A DNA stretch of 64,000 nt from the NCBI GenBank assembly GCA_022707885.1, contig JAKIZT010000005.1:1-64000 (forward strand), in the 5' to 3' direction. The notes below the pieces were generated by a model. That model searched no databases. It was not told the DNA's origin and was given only the letters and a program-made list of their open reading frames with translations. Position numbers and translations under genes: made by a program. Source of the DNA: Caldisericales bacterium. GTDB taxonomy: Bacteria; Caldisericota; Caldisericia; JAAYUI01. Every line of letters starts with the position of its first letter. Position 1 is the first letter of the stretch. Below are positions 34,582 through 43,785 of the stretch, piece by piece.

Positions 34582-37500
34582 TCATGGCTTTGGGTGGGTC
34601 AGTGTTATCTTCTTTGTTTTTGCATCATATACTATGTCACAACTCAGATTTTCAGCAATAAACCTGAGCGGAAGCAACGTCTTTCCAGAGACAATCGTTG
34701 GGTAAAGAACCTTTTTTGCATCAATCCAGACATCCTTGCCATTAATTCTTGCCTGCTTCTTGCCAATCCAGAGCTGGATGACTTTTTTGGTTTCATTGTC
34801 GAGGGTTTGAGTGAGAACAACCATCTTTTCTTTTGCATCCCAACTGACCTCCGCGCCAAGCGCTTTTGCGATATCGGCGATAGGCATAAATGTGTTACCT
34901 GCAAATGCTTTTGGAAGTGGAGGCGAAGAGGCCGTTGGTGCCGTGGCAAGATTTGGCATCTTTTCCCCGTTGACCACGAAATCAGTCTTTCCAATCCAGA
35001 GTTCTATGGTAACAGCCTTTGTTCCACCCATGAATGTAAGGTACGCTACCGCAGTGTTCCCCGCCGCATCAGTGGAAAGGATTTTAACCTTGTTCTCGCC
35101 CTTGACGACATCCCAGCCAGCTTCGAAGATGGCCGTTTTCTCATCAGGAAGCTCCTCTACCTTCTGGGCAATCTGACCATCGATAAACACTGAAGCATCA
35201 GTCTCGGACTTGACCCAGATTGCGATGTTTTCACCCGGCTTCTGGAGTTCTTTTGGATCTGGCCGAACAATTTCTATTGCAGGAGGTATTGTGTCCAGAA
35301 TAATCGTCCTCTTCTCAATCTTCACGTTTCCTGCCTGATCAATGCCCTTTATCTCTACAACATTTGACCCCTCTTTCAGGTCAATCGTTGTCTCATAGGT
35401 CATTTTAATATCGTCCCTGTTCACTGTCTCAAATATCTCCGCAGTGAGGAGCTCCTTGCCATTGACATAAATTCCATCAACTGCCATGTATTTCTCATTG
35501 TCGCCATCGGTGAGCATTTCGCATGTCTCGCGCTCGCCTTTGACGGTGTAATTCTTTTTGTTGGTGGTGGCTACCTGCTTGTTAGGCTGAATGATCGAAA
35601 ACCTTGGCAGAACTGTATCCAAACAAAGATACATGGATTTCGGTTCTTCCTTGATGTCCCCAACCTGTGCATAGTACCAGATTGTCGTGCGCTGTGAGGC
35701 AGGACTTAATCTCTTTTCACCAGTGTACTGTATGATTGAGTCGGTCTTGTTGTCGAACCATATAAATATCTTTGCAAGAGGATTGCAGCTTGTTATCGAT
35801 AGCATCGGCGGCGTCTTGTACCAGAGACAACCACCATATTCAAGACCATCTGGCTGCGCCGGGTCCTTGAATTCAAGCCATGATTCCACTCTTGGCATGG
35901 TGACGACGAATTCCGGGGAAAGAACCGGTTCGTCCTTTCCTGTCCAGATTTTGAGATTGTATTTCCCAGAATATCTCGTGTTTATGATGCCAGCGCCCAA
36001 TGTAATATCTACAACTGCACCACCATCTGCGGTTTTGATTGCTGTGTCTGTTGTTATGGTGAGCTTGAGGCCATCAACTGATACCGATCTTGAAGGTTTG
36101 TCGCCAACCAGAACTGCGTCATTTGGTATCTCCTTTGGGATGCTCGTATCCAGCGGGAACTCCACTGTCAGGCCGTCACCAGGTTCAAGATCACCCTTGT
36201 AGGACGGTATGTAGGTAAATTTGTACCCCGACCGCTCACAGCCCTGGTAGTCGCTTAGCATGAGATCAAAGACTTCGTGCCTGTCCGAAATGGTGTATTT
36301 TGGGAAAGCGTATCCCTTGCCGTCAACTTCGTATGAAAGCTCGTATTCGCCAGGCAGGGGGTTTCTGATGCCGGCAGTTTTGAGGAACCTGATTTTCAGG
36401 GCATCCACAATGTCAAAGTACGCTCTGAGCGAAACAGTTTGCCAGCCTACCAGCGTCTTTCCGTCATACTTTCTTCCGTTGAGCACAATGCTTGAAGAGG
36501 CAATCGTTTCCGGCAACAAAGTGCCATCCGGGAAAATGATCTTGAATTCCTGCCCGGCCTTTATTGGCCCGTCGGAGAGCAAAGCCACTGCGTAATATTC
36601 GGCTATATTGCTGAAAATATTGGGCTTCACTTCCACCCTCGGCTTTATCTCGACTACAAATGGCAGGGACTCGACTTTTTCCGGTTCGGAATCTGTCCAC
36701 ACGGTGAGGGTTGCCTCTGTCCTCTTGGCAGGGTTTTTTATTCCGGCCTCTGGGGAAAAAGCGATGCTGACCTCTCCGGAATTGTTTATGTTCACCGGGC
36801 AGGTGATCTCGATGGTATGAGACTGGCTGTCAATCTTCGGGCCCACCTCAAGGACATCCCCGTTTATTTTTACATGCCTGGCATCTATTGCCTCCGGAAA
36901 AACAAAACCTTCCGGGAAACGCACCCAGATTTTCGATTTTCCCTTGTCCAGTGCGCCACCATCACCAACATTGAATTTCATTGCAATGTCGCTTGGCTCG
37001 CCAGGATCGGAACCGGCAAGCGTTACGACTGGCCTCGAAATTTGCGAGCACGGAAATACAAAGTATTCCGATTCGACAGGTGTCGGCTCCGGCGCTGTTG
37101 CGACAGAAAGCCTGTACCTTCCGGGCGTCATCGGGGCAAAAATATTGGCACCCTTCCCTGTATTAAAATCGATTGGATTGTATCCCTTGCGCCAGGCCTC
37201 GACTTCGAGTGGAGAATTTATTTGCAAAGATCGCTCTTTGTGCGTGTTGATAATAATTGGCATACTTCGTCCACAACCACAATCATATCCAATAGCAACA
37301 TATTCCATTATAGAATACAGAAATGTATAACGCTTTTTCTCATCCCTTGGCAGTGCAGGCATGACCGTGCCTGTCATCCAGCACCCCAGACCAGATGGAT
37401 CGGCAATTATCCTGCAATTGCCCTCTGGTGCACAATTACTGTATGGTGGAGCCCCATCCTCACACTCGCATTTTTCAAAACTGGTTTTTCCCCTTCTGTC

Positions 37501-37887
37501 ATCTAATGCTTCATAAAGCTTCCCAATTTTTGCTTCCTCTTCATTGTTGTACTTTTTGAAGTACTCCTCATTCGGCACAAACCTTGGATGCTCTTTTGCG
37601 CCAGTGATTTTTGGCATCCCGTCACAGATGTCCTCCAGTTTGCACGAGGCCTCGTCAATCGGGAACCAGACCTTCACCCAGTCGTGGACCCTGATATTTA
37701 CATTGAATTTGATGTGGATTTTGAATGCGTTCACCTGGCCGGCCCTCACCGAGGAGGGGGAATCACCCATAATATTGAGTTCAACATGGATGGGCCCCAG
37801 CAGGGCAAAAATATGTGGCATGCTGGCAAAAAAGATTGAAAACACAAGGGTTGCAACCAAAAGCAAAAAAGCAAAATTTCTCCTCAT
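34582..37887 (-). CDS. Giant secreted protein with beta-sandwich repeats and C-terminal stalk domains
   Basis: A 1101-residue exported protein starting MRRNFAFLLLVATLVFSIFF. Much of residues 40-750 is a series of related beta-sandwich-like segments using the pattern SSVRAGQVNAFKI, IWVRFPEGFVFPEAIDARHV, KIIFPDGTLLPETIASSSI and LTVEFPLDTSIPKEIPNDAV, in which acidic/hydrophobic FPxxxxIP repeats recur about every 110 residues. Residues about 790-960 look like Ig-like modules (TIDLKEGSNVVEIKGIDQAG). The C terminus has two copper-amine-oxidase-N ('stalk') modules with GNTFMPIADIAKALGAEV and GKTLLPLRFIAENLS. AAGGAGGG precedes the ATG at 37887. It is divergent from the Cys-rich repeat protein. It looks like a surface fibre or adhesin, an inference from architecture. 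Confidence 0.75.
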   Translation of the reverse strand: MRRNFAFLLLVATLVFSIFFASMPHIFALLGPIHVELNIMGDSPSSVRAGQVNAFKIHIKFNVNIRVHDWVKVWFPIDEASCKLEDICDGMPKITGAKEHPRFVPNEEYFKKYNNEEEAKIGKLYEALDDRRGKTSFEKCECEDGAPPYSNCAPEGNCRIIADPSGLGCWMTGTVMPALPRDEKKRYTFLYSIMEYVAIGYDCGCGRSMPIIINTHKERSLQINSPLEVEAWRKGYNPIDFNTGKGANIFAPMTPGRYRLSVATAPEPTPVESEYFVFPCSQISRPVVTLAGSDPGEPSDIAMKFNVGDGGALDKGKSKIWVRFPEGFVFPEAIDARHVKINGDVLEVGPKIDSQSHTIEITCPVNINNSGEVSIAFSPEAGIKNPAKRTEATLTVWTDSEPEKVESLPFVVEIKPRVEVKPNIFSNIAEYYAVALLSDGPIKAGQEFKIIFPDGTLLPETIASSSIVLNGRKYDGKTLVGWQTVSLRAYFDIVDALKIRFLKTAGIRNPLPGEYELSYEVDGKGYAFPKYTISDRHEVFDLMLSDYQGCERSGYKFTYIPSYKGDLEPGDGLTVEFPLDTSIPKEIPNDAVLVGDKPSRSVSVDGLKLTITTDTAIKTADGGAVVDITLGAGIINTRYSGKYNLKIWTGKDEPVLSPEFVVTMPRVESWLEFKDPAQPDGLEYGGCLWYKTPPMLSITSCNPLAKIFIWFDNKTDSIIQYTGEKRLSPASQRTTIWYYAQVGDIKEEPKSMYLCLDTVLPRFSIIQPNKQVATTNKKNYTVKGERETCEMLTDGDNEKYMAVDGIYVNGKELLTAEIFETVNRDDIKMTYETTIDLKEGSNVVEIKGIDQAGNVKIEKRTIILDTIPPAIEIVRPDPKELQKPGENIAIWVKSETDASVFIDGQIAQKVEELPDEKTAIFEAGWDVVKGENKVKILSTDAAGNTAVAYLTFMGGTKAVTIELWIGKTDFVVNGEKMPNLATAPTASSPPLPKAFAGNTFMPIADIAKALGAEVSWDAKEKMVVLTQTLDNETKKVIQLWIGKKQARINGKDVWIDAKKVLYPTIVSGKTLLPLRFIAENLSCDIVYDAKTKKITLTHPKP

Positions 37888-37926
37888 CCTGGACCCTCCT
37901 TGCCTGTCTTTGGCACCCATATTTTT

Positions 37927-37932
37927 ATTATA
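37927..37932 (-). promoter_or_regulatory. Possible -10 element of the giant surface-protein gene
   Basis: A consensus TATAAT on the minus strand (37932-37927), about 40 nt upstream of the start codon. Only poor -35 matches (TGTTTA or GTGTTT) lie at the right distance, so the promoter is tentative. Confidence 0.42.
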
Positions 37933-38203
37933 GGCAGGCCAGTTTAAATAAACACAGGCAAAAACTTGTTTTTTAACAAAGCGCTTAACTTGGGCCACAA
38001 TTTGACAACAAAAGCAAAGATGTTCCCGGTCACACGAAAAGATTTTCTGTATTGCCAAAACCTGTCCCAAATTCAAATTCCAATGCCAGCGGCAAAGACA
38101 CCATAAAACACCTCCGGGGAGAAACAAGTTCCATAGAACATTTCTTTAAATTAAGCCGGTGACAAAATTCAAATAAAATTGAGATTATAAAGAAATCCAC
38201 TTA

Positions 38204-38232
38204 TTGACAGCACATACAAAGAGCAATTTAAT
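38204..38232 (+). promoter_or_regulatory. Promoter of the Cys-rich repeat protein
   Basis: TTGACA (38204-38209), 17-bp spacer, TTTAAT (38227-38232). A TAATAT two bases on is an alternative -10. The leader is about 47 nt and holds AAAGGAGC just before the ATG. Confidence 0.6.
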
Positions 38233-38285
38233 ATTAGCTACGACTGATTTTGCTGCATATATTCGTCACGTGAAAGGAGCACTAT

Positions 38286-41200
38286 ATGAGGAGAAATCTA
38301 TTTATTTGGCTGACCGTTCTGGCCATGGCAAGCTCCATTTTTACTCCATTCTCTCTTGGCAACACATATTCGCTTACACCAACGTTCAATCTGGAGGTAA
38401 CGCCAGGTTGTGGCTACAACGTGCTCAAATGGGAGAAAGTAACGGGAGCAACAAACTACTGGATCTACAGGGGCCCCTCCGAGGGCGCTGAATTTGACAC
38501 CCCGCTGACAGATTTTCCAGTCCCGGATAACACATTTAAAGACGAAATCAACATCATAAACGGTACAAAATACTGTTACTTTGTCAGGGCCGTTGATGCA
38601 AGCGCAAACGAGTTTGCGCAATCCAAGGAAGCCTGCGGAACACCAACTTGCGAGAACCCTCCCGACGAAATACCACCCGAGAATGAAGATTGCAGGCTGA
38701 TGCTGGAATACCAGATCGGCAACAAATACTACAAATCCGGTGATGTCCAGAAAGGCCCGATGGAGGCGGCACCGATTCTTACACAAAACCGCATGTTCCT
38801 GCTCATAAGGTATGTAGCCGAGGAAATTGGAGCAACGATTGCCTATGATGCAGCAACAAAGATTGTCATAATAAAAACGCTCGACGGGCAGACTCTGGAA
38901 ATCCAGATCGGAAATCCGACGGCAAAAGTAAATGGAAATCCTGTCCAGATAGACCCGAACAATCCGCAGGTTGTCGCCTTCATAGTCGGCGGGAGGACAG
39001 TCCTCCCAATGAGGTTTGTGGCTGAAAACCTCGGCGCAACAGGTCCCGATGACATAAAATGGTTTGAGGCAACAAAAATTGTTCAGTTGCTATTTGGCGA
39101 TCCGAACTGCAGAAGGTGCATGTGCGTCACAGTATCAAAAGTTGACTGCAACGCAAAACCACCAGTTGTCTATGGTAAAGATGCCAATGGCAAGGAGTGG
39201 CGGATTTATCTTTCAAAAGAACTGTGCCTTAAAGTAAAAGAAGGCGGGTGCTACACATTCTGTGGTTCAATCAGACAGGGTGCCTCAACACCAACCACAG
39301 CAACAGCACTAAACACCTACTTCATCGCAACAGTTGTAAAACCGGCTGATTGCCCTTGCAAACCGGAGCCGTACCCGGACTACAAATGCATGTGCGTAAC
39401 GATTGAAACCCAGAACTGTTCGGAAAACCCTCCTGTAGTTTACGGTGTCGATGAAAAGAACCAGAAATGGATCCTGCAAGTTGATGCCAGCCTCTGTCAG
39501 CAAATGACACCTGGAACGTGCTGGAAAGTTTGCGGGACTGTTGGGGTGACAACTGCAACAGCCATTGCAAACCTCCCACCAATAATAAAGGTTGCAAGGG
39601 CGGTAAAGGTCGATTGCCCGTGTGGCGGCAACCAGGCACCAAGGTGCCTATGCATGAAGATCGAAAAGGTCGACTGCGCAAGCGCACCACCGATGGCATG
39701 GGGCACCGACAAAAACGGCAAACCATGGGTGATGGAGCTGGACGAAAAGATGTGTCTGGAGCTGAAGCCAGGCTCCTGCTACATAATCTGCGGGCATGTC
39801 CAGCCGCAATCCACAGCAACAACATACGTGCAGGCAAAGAGGATCAAAGTTGCAAGATTTGAAAAGATCGAGTGCGAGCAGTGCAAACCAGATGAAAAAT
39901 GCTTCTGCGTAAAAATCGACCGCGTGGATTGCAACGCGACCCAGCCAACCGTTTATGGTTATGATGAAAATGGCAAACTTTGGGCACTCTATGTTGACTC
40001 AAAATGGTGCACCGACATGCAACCCGGAACCTGCTGGATGGTGTGTGGAAATCCGCCAGAAATAATCCGTGTCGGCAGCCCGCCCTGGATGAAAGTCACA
40101 AGGGCAGAAAAGGTCGATTGTTCCAAGTGCAAGATCAAAGAACAAAAGGAAAATTGTGTTTGCCTGACAGTAGAAAAGGTCGACTGCAATTCGGACAAAC
40201 CGATGCTTTATGGCAAGGATGAGAACGGAAAATATTTCTCGCTCCTTCTCTCAAAAGAGCTTTGCGAAAAATATTCAAACTATCTGGTCCCCGGAAAGTG
40301 TCTGAAGATATGCTATGTAATCAGTGACTCGGCTCTCGCGGCCATAATGAAGGTAACATCAATAACACCTGTCGAGTGCCCCTGCGGAGCACCAAAAGAG
40401 AAATGCGTTTGTATAACGCTGGAAAAGGTCGACTGTTCAAGCGAACCCCCAATGGCATGGGGCAAGGATGAAAACGGGCAAATGTGGTCGCTTGTCATTT
40501 CAAGGGAGCTTTGCGCCAAGTACGCCAACTATCTCGTCCCGGGCAAGTGTTTCAAGATTTGCGGGGTGCCAAAACCGAGCCCATTAAGTTCTGCGCTGTA
40601 TATGGAAGTCACCTCAATCACCCCGGTGGAGTGCCCGTGCAAGGAAGAAACAAAGCTTGACTGTTTCTGCGTGAAAATCGAAAGGAAAGACTGCGAAAAC
40701 CTCCTGCTTTACGCCACAATCGACGGGAAAACCCTGATACTTTCAGTACCAGCCGAACTGTGCAGGATGGCAGAGCCAGGAACATGCTGGTGGGTCTGCG
40801 GAAGAAAGGTCGAGGTTGCTGGCGCCGTTCCATATTTCAAGGTTGAAAAATACGAAAAGAGGGACTGCCCGTGCGGGACAGAACAGCCAAAAGAAGAGTG
40901 CTTCTGTGTGACGATTGACCGCTTTGCATGCGACCAGGACCCGCCAATGATCTGGGGCAAGGACAAAAATGAAAACCAGGTCGTGCTTGCTGTCAGCAAG
41001 GAGATATGCCTGAAGTATGCAGAGGCCCTTGGCCCTGGAAAGTGCATCGAGATTTGTGCAATTAAAACAACGCTTGCAAGCGGACTTGTTGTCTGGAAGG
41101 TAACAAAGATAAGCCAGACGAACTGCCCGTGTGAAGAAAAACCGCCAGAAGAGATCTGCAGATGTGTCACAATCAAGAAGGTCGACTGCACGGCAAAGCC

Positions 41201-43679
41201 ACCCATGATCTGGGGTGTAGACGAAAACGGTAACGAGATAACCCTGGTGCTTGAGAGCTGGATGTGCGAAAGGTATGCAAACTATCTGGTGCCGGAAAAA
41301 TGCATCAAGGTGTGCGGCATCTGGTCAAAGATTGCCATAAGCGACACTGTATCCATCAAAGTGTTGAAACTGACAAAAATCGTCCCCGTTGAATGTCCAT
41401 GCAAGCAAGAACCAAAACCAGACTGTTTCTGCATACAAGTTGAGAAAAAAGATTGCGAGCAAGGGATTTTGTATGCAAAGATTGGCGAAAAAACCATCAT
41501 GCTGATGGTTCCTCCGGAACTTTGCAAAATGGCAGAGCCAGGAACATGCTGGTGGGTCTGTGGCGAGTGGTCAGAACAGGTTAGTGCAGCACCTTATTTC
41601 AAGGTCACAAAATTTGAAAAGAGGGACTGCCCCTGCGAGAAGCCACCAGAGGAGATTTGCCACTGTGTGACACTAAGAAAAGTAGATTGCAATTCAGACC
41701 CGCCAATTGCAATGGGTGTTGATGAAAACGGGAATGAAATAAACATCCTGCTTTCAAAAGGGCTGTGCGAGAAGTTTGGCGACAAACTCTCCCCTGGCAA
41801 GTGCTTTAAGGTCTGCGGGAAAATGGTCAAGGTCGCTTTGGCGCCCAATGTTGACGCGCTCGCATTGAAGCTGACCTATATAAACCAGGTTGATTGCCCG
41901 TGCGTCCAGCTCCCCAAGGAAGAATGCTTCTGCGTGACCATCGAGAAAGTTTCATGCGAAAGCGACCCGCCAATGATCTGGGGCAAGGACAAGGCCGGAA
42001 ACGCCATTGTGCTCGTGCTTTCAAAGGAACTTTGCGAGAAGTACGCCAACTATCTAGTCCCGGGCAAGTGCATTGAAGTCTGCGGAACCAAAACAACACT
42101 GGCAGATGGGCAGATTGCATGGAAAATCTCCCTGATCAAGATGGTTGACTGCCCGTGTGGAGAAAAACCGCCAGAAGAGGTCTGCAGGTGTGTCACGATC
42201 AAAAAGGTCGACTGCACGGCAAAGCCACCCATGATCTGGGGTGTAGATGAGAATGGCAACGAGATTACCCTCGTGCTTGAAAGCTGGATGTGCGACAGGT
42301 ATGCAAACTATCTGGTGCCGGAAAAATGCATCAAGGTGTGCGGCGTCTGGTCAAAGATTGCCATAAGCGACACTGTATCCATCAAAGTGTTGAAACTGAC
42401 AAAAATCGTCCCCGTCGATTGCCCATGCAAGGAACAGGAACCTGATTGTTTCTGCATGGAGGTACTCAGAAGGGACTGCGAGAAAGGCATACTATATGTA
42501 AAAATCGGCGAGAAGACAGTTATCATGACCGTCCCGGCCGATCTGTGCAAGATGGCAGAAGTAGGAACTTGCTGGTGGGTCTGCGGCGAGTGGGTCGAGA
42601 ACCCCGGTGCGGCACCATCATTCAAACTTGTGAAAATCGAAAAGAGGGACTGCCCGTGTGAAGAAAAACCGTCTGAGGAAATCTGCCACTGTGTAACGAT
42701 CAAAAAGGTAGACTGCACAAGGGAACCACCGCTTGTCTGGGGTGTGGACGAGAACGGGAACGAGATCGTGCTTGTGCTTACAAAAGAATTTTGCCAGAAA
42801 TGGGCCAATTACCTTGTCCCAGGAAGGTGCGTCAAGGTCTGTGGCCAGATGGTGAAATACCCGATTGATGCCTCAACCACAGGGCTTGGGTTGAAAATAA
42901 CCAAGTTGGAGCCAACCGAGTGCCCGTGCCAGGAAACCCAGAAAGAAGAATGCATCTGTCTTGAGATAACAGACAGCAGCTGCAGTGACGGAAAATACAT
43001 TGCATACGGCAAGCAGTCAAACGGAAGAACGTGGATGCTGGAACTCGGGCCGGACATATGCAAGTTGTTTGTGAAAGGCACTTGCTGGAAGGTCTGCGGT
43101 ATCGTGACCGCCCCAACAACAAGGGGTGGGCCGGCAAAAATGAAGGTCACAAAATATGAAAAAGTGGATTGTCCCTGCGATTCCGGGCAAACCGAATGCT
43201 ATTGCGTGACTGTCCTGAAAGCTGATTGCAACGCAAATCCGCCAGTCCTGTACACCAAAGATACAAAAGGCAGGGAAATAAAAGTCATCCTGACCAGCGA
43301 CATGCTCAGGATATGCTACCTTGCAAAACCTGGGACATGCTGGAAAGTCTGCGGAAAACTGACCCGCCTGGACTCAGGGGAATATGTCATCTATGCATCG
43401 ACAATAACCGCCACTGACTGCCCGTGTGCGGGTTCCCAGGATTGCAAGTGGATGAGAGGCATCGTCAGCTACGTCAGGTATGCCAACAACAAGTGGCAGG
43501 TAGGCTTCAAGCGTTGTGACGGAACAGAGACAGTTTATGTTGCAAATGAAGACCTCATAGACATAACAAGGAGATACAAACTCTCACAGTACAAGGGATG
43601 CGCAGAGCTGTGCATCAATGACAATAATGAAATAGTAGGCTGGAAGGCACTCCCGGACCAGGATTGCTGCCCAAAATAA
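38286..43679 (+). CDS. Giant secreted protein with 17 eight-cysteine tandem modules
   Basis: A 1797-residue exported protein. Order: signal peptide (1-25); a fibronectin-III-like domain (about 35-118, GYNVLKWEKVTGATNYWIYR cut to its core, CYFVRAVDASANEF); a copper-amine-oxidase-N ('stalk') domain (about 135-270, NRMFLLIRYVAEEIGATIAY, GRTVLPMRFVAENLG); 17 modules of 78-91 residues from 278 to 1719; and a C-terminal domain with a further six cysteines (CKWMRGIVSYVRY ... DCCPK). Each module reads CxCVTIxKVDC, then PPMxWGxDENGN, WxLxLSKELC, NYLVPGKCxKVCG, a variable loop, and KVTKIxxVDCPC, with eight cysteines. AAAGGAG precedes the ATG and a terminator follows. I know no named family for the module. 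It is likely a disulfide-rich or metal-binding surface array; no CxxCH heme motif is present. Confidence 0.85.
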   Translation: MRRNLFIWLTVLAMASSIFTPFSLGNTYSLTPTFNLEVTPGCGYNVLKWEKVTGATNYWIYRGPSEGAEFDTPLTDFPVPDNTFKDEINIINGTKYCYFVRAVDASANEFAQSKEACGTPTCENPPDEIPPENEDCRLMLEYQIGNKYYKSGDVQKGPMEAAPILTQNRMFLLIRYVAEEIGATIAYDAATKIVIIKTLDGQTLEIQIGNPTAKVNGNPVQIDPNNPQVVAFIVGGRTVLPMRFVAENLGATGPDDIKWFEATKIVQLLFGDPNCRRCMCVTVSKVDCNAKPPVVYGKDANGKEWRIYLSKELCLKVKEGGCYTFCGSIRQGASTPTTATALNTYFIATVVKPADCPCKPEPYPDYKCMCVTIETQNCSENPPVVYGVDEKNQKWILQVDASLCQQMTPGTCWKVCGTVGVTTATAIANLPPIIKVARAVKVDCPCGGNQAPRCLCMKIEKVDCASAPPMAWGTDKNGKPWVMELDEKMCLELKPGSCYIICGHVQPQSTATTYVQAKRIKVARFEKIECEQCKPDEKCFCVKIDRVDCNATQPTVYGYDENGKLWALYVDSKWCTDMQPGTCWMVCGNPPEIIRVGSPPWMKVTRAEKVDCSKCKIKEQKENCVCLTVEKVDCNSDKPMLYGKDENGKYFSLLLSKELCEKYSNYLVPGKCLKICYVISDSALAAIMKVTSITPVECPCGAPKEKCVCITLEKVDCSSEPPMAWGKDENGQMWSLVISRELCAKYANYLVPGKCFKICGVPKPSPLSSALYMEVTSITPVECPCKEETKLDCFCVKIERKDCENLLLYATIDGKTLILSVPAELCRMAEPGTCWWVCGRKVEVAGAVPYFKVEKYEKRDCPCGTEQPKEECFCVTIDRFACDQDPPMIWGKDKNENQVVLAVSKEICLKYAEALGPGKCIEICAIKTTLASGLVVWKVTKISQTNCPCEEKPPEEICRCVTIKKVDCTAKPPMIWGVDENGNEITLVLESWMCERYANYLVPEKCIKVCGIWSKIAISDTVSIKVLKLTKIVPVECPCKQEPKPDCFCIQVEKKDCEQGILYAKIGEKTIMLMVPPELCKMAEPGTCWWVCGEWSEQVSAAPYFKVTKFEKRDCPCEKPPEEICHCVTLRKVDCNSDPPIAMGVDENGNEINILLSKGLCEKFGDKLSPGKCFKVCGKMVKVALAPNVDALALKLTYINQVDCPCVQLPKEECFCVTIEKVSCESDPPMIWGKDKAGNAIVLVLSKELCEKYANYLVPGKCIEVCGTKTTLADGQIAWKISLIKMVDCPCGEKPPEEVCRCVTIKKVDCTAKPPMIWGVDENGNEITLVLESWMCDRYANYLVPEKCIKVCGVWSKIAISDTVSIKVLKLTKIVPVDCPCKEQEPDCFCMEVLRRDCEKGILYVKIGEKTVIMTVPADLCKMAEVGTCWWVCGEWVENPGAAPSFKLVKIEKRDCPCEEKPSEEICHCVTIKKVDCTREPPLVWGVDENGNEIVLVLTKEFCQKWANYLVPGRCVKVCGQMVKYPIDASTTGLGLKITKLEPTECPCQETQKEECICLEITDSSCSDGKYIAYGKQSNGRTWMLELGPDICKLFVKGTCWKVCGIVTAPTTRGGPAKMKVTKYEKVDCPCDSGQTECYCVTVLKADCNANPPVLYTKDTKGREIKVILTSDMLRICYLAKPGTCWKVCGKLTRLDSGEYVIYASTITATDCPCAGSQDCKWMRGIVSYVRYANNKWQVGFKRCDGTETVYVANEDLIDITRRYKLSQYKGCAELCINDNNEIVGWKALPDQDCCPK
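40899..41924 (+). repeat. Four-module block, copy A of a 1026-bp in-frame duplication
   Basis: Modules 8-11. It lines up module by module with 41925-42950. The copies differ by one codon in two modules, which cancel out, so both are exactly 342 codons. Module 9 is nearly identical in both at DNA level. Confidence 0.88.
41925..42950 (+). repeat. Four-module block, copy B of the 1026-bp in-frame duplication
   Basis: Modules 12-15, directly adjacent to copy A. Over about 110 bp (41279-41390 against 42305-42416) I see a single base difference. Confidence 0.88.
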
Positions 43680-43697
43680 TGAATCAGGAGATTTTCC

Positions 43698-43729
43698 AAA
43701 AAAGAGGGGGCCTTTGCCCCCTCTTTTTT
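43698..43729 (+). terminator. Intrinsic terminator of the Cys-rich repeat gene
   Basis: AAAAAAGAGGGGGC pairs with GCCCCCTCTTTTTT around a 4-nt loop, 18 bp past the stop codon. Confidence 0.93.
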
Positions 43730-43748
43730 ATTTTAGCTGGCTGGAGGC

Positions 43749-43777
43749 TTGAAGACTTGCCAATCTGGTAATAATAT
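43749..43777 (+). promoter_or_regulatory. Promoter giving a leaderless mRNA for the PQQ lipoprotein
   Basis: TTGAAG (43749-43754), 17-bp spacer, TAATAT (43772-43777), then 8 nt to the ATG at 43786. No Shine-Dalgarno sequence is present. Confidence 0.68.
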
Positions 43778-43785
43778 TTAGCCAA

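Larger units (their letters stand above)
37888..38285. other. Divergent intergenic region between two giant surface-protein genes
   Basis: About 400 bp of mostly AT-rich sequence. It holds the -10 element at 37927-37932 (minus) and the promoter at 38204-38232 (plus). No gene is seen. In-frame codons upstream of both chosen starts lack signal-peptide character. Confidence 0.6.
39117..43442 (+). repeat. Seventeen tandem coding repeats of about 255 bp
   Basis: Every unit starts at a CxC pair and encodes 78-91 residues with the spacing CxC ... C ... C ... CxxxC ... CPC (CxxC in place of the last CPC in units 3 and 4). By sequence they fall into three types: an early/late type with PGTCWxVCG (1-4, 16, 17), a PPMxWGxDENGN...NYLVPGKC type (5, 6, 8, 9, 11, 12, 13, 15), and a shorter KDCExGILYAKIGEKT...WWVCG type (7, 10, 14). 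Confidence 0.92.

Noticed and set aside
39117..43442. The tandem 255-bp repeats as a CRISPR array or non-coding satellite
   Set aside because: The repeats are in frame, diverged at third positions and coding throughout, with no spacer-repeat pattern.
38286..43679. Multiheme cytochrome c
   Set aside because: No CxxCH motif occurs in the cysteine-rich modules; only C-x-C and CPC spacings are found.
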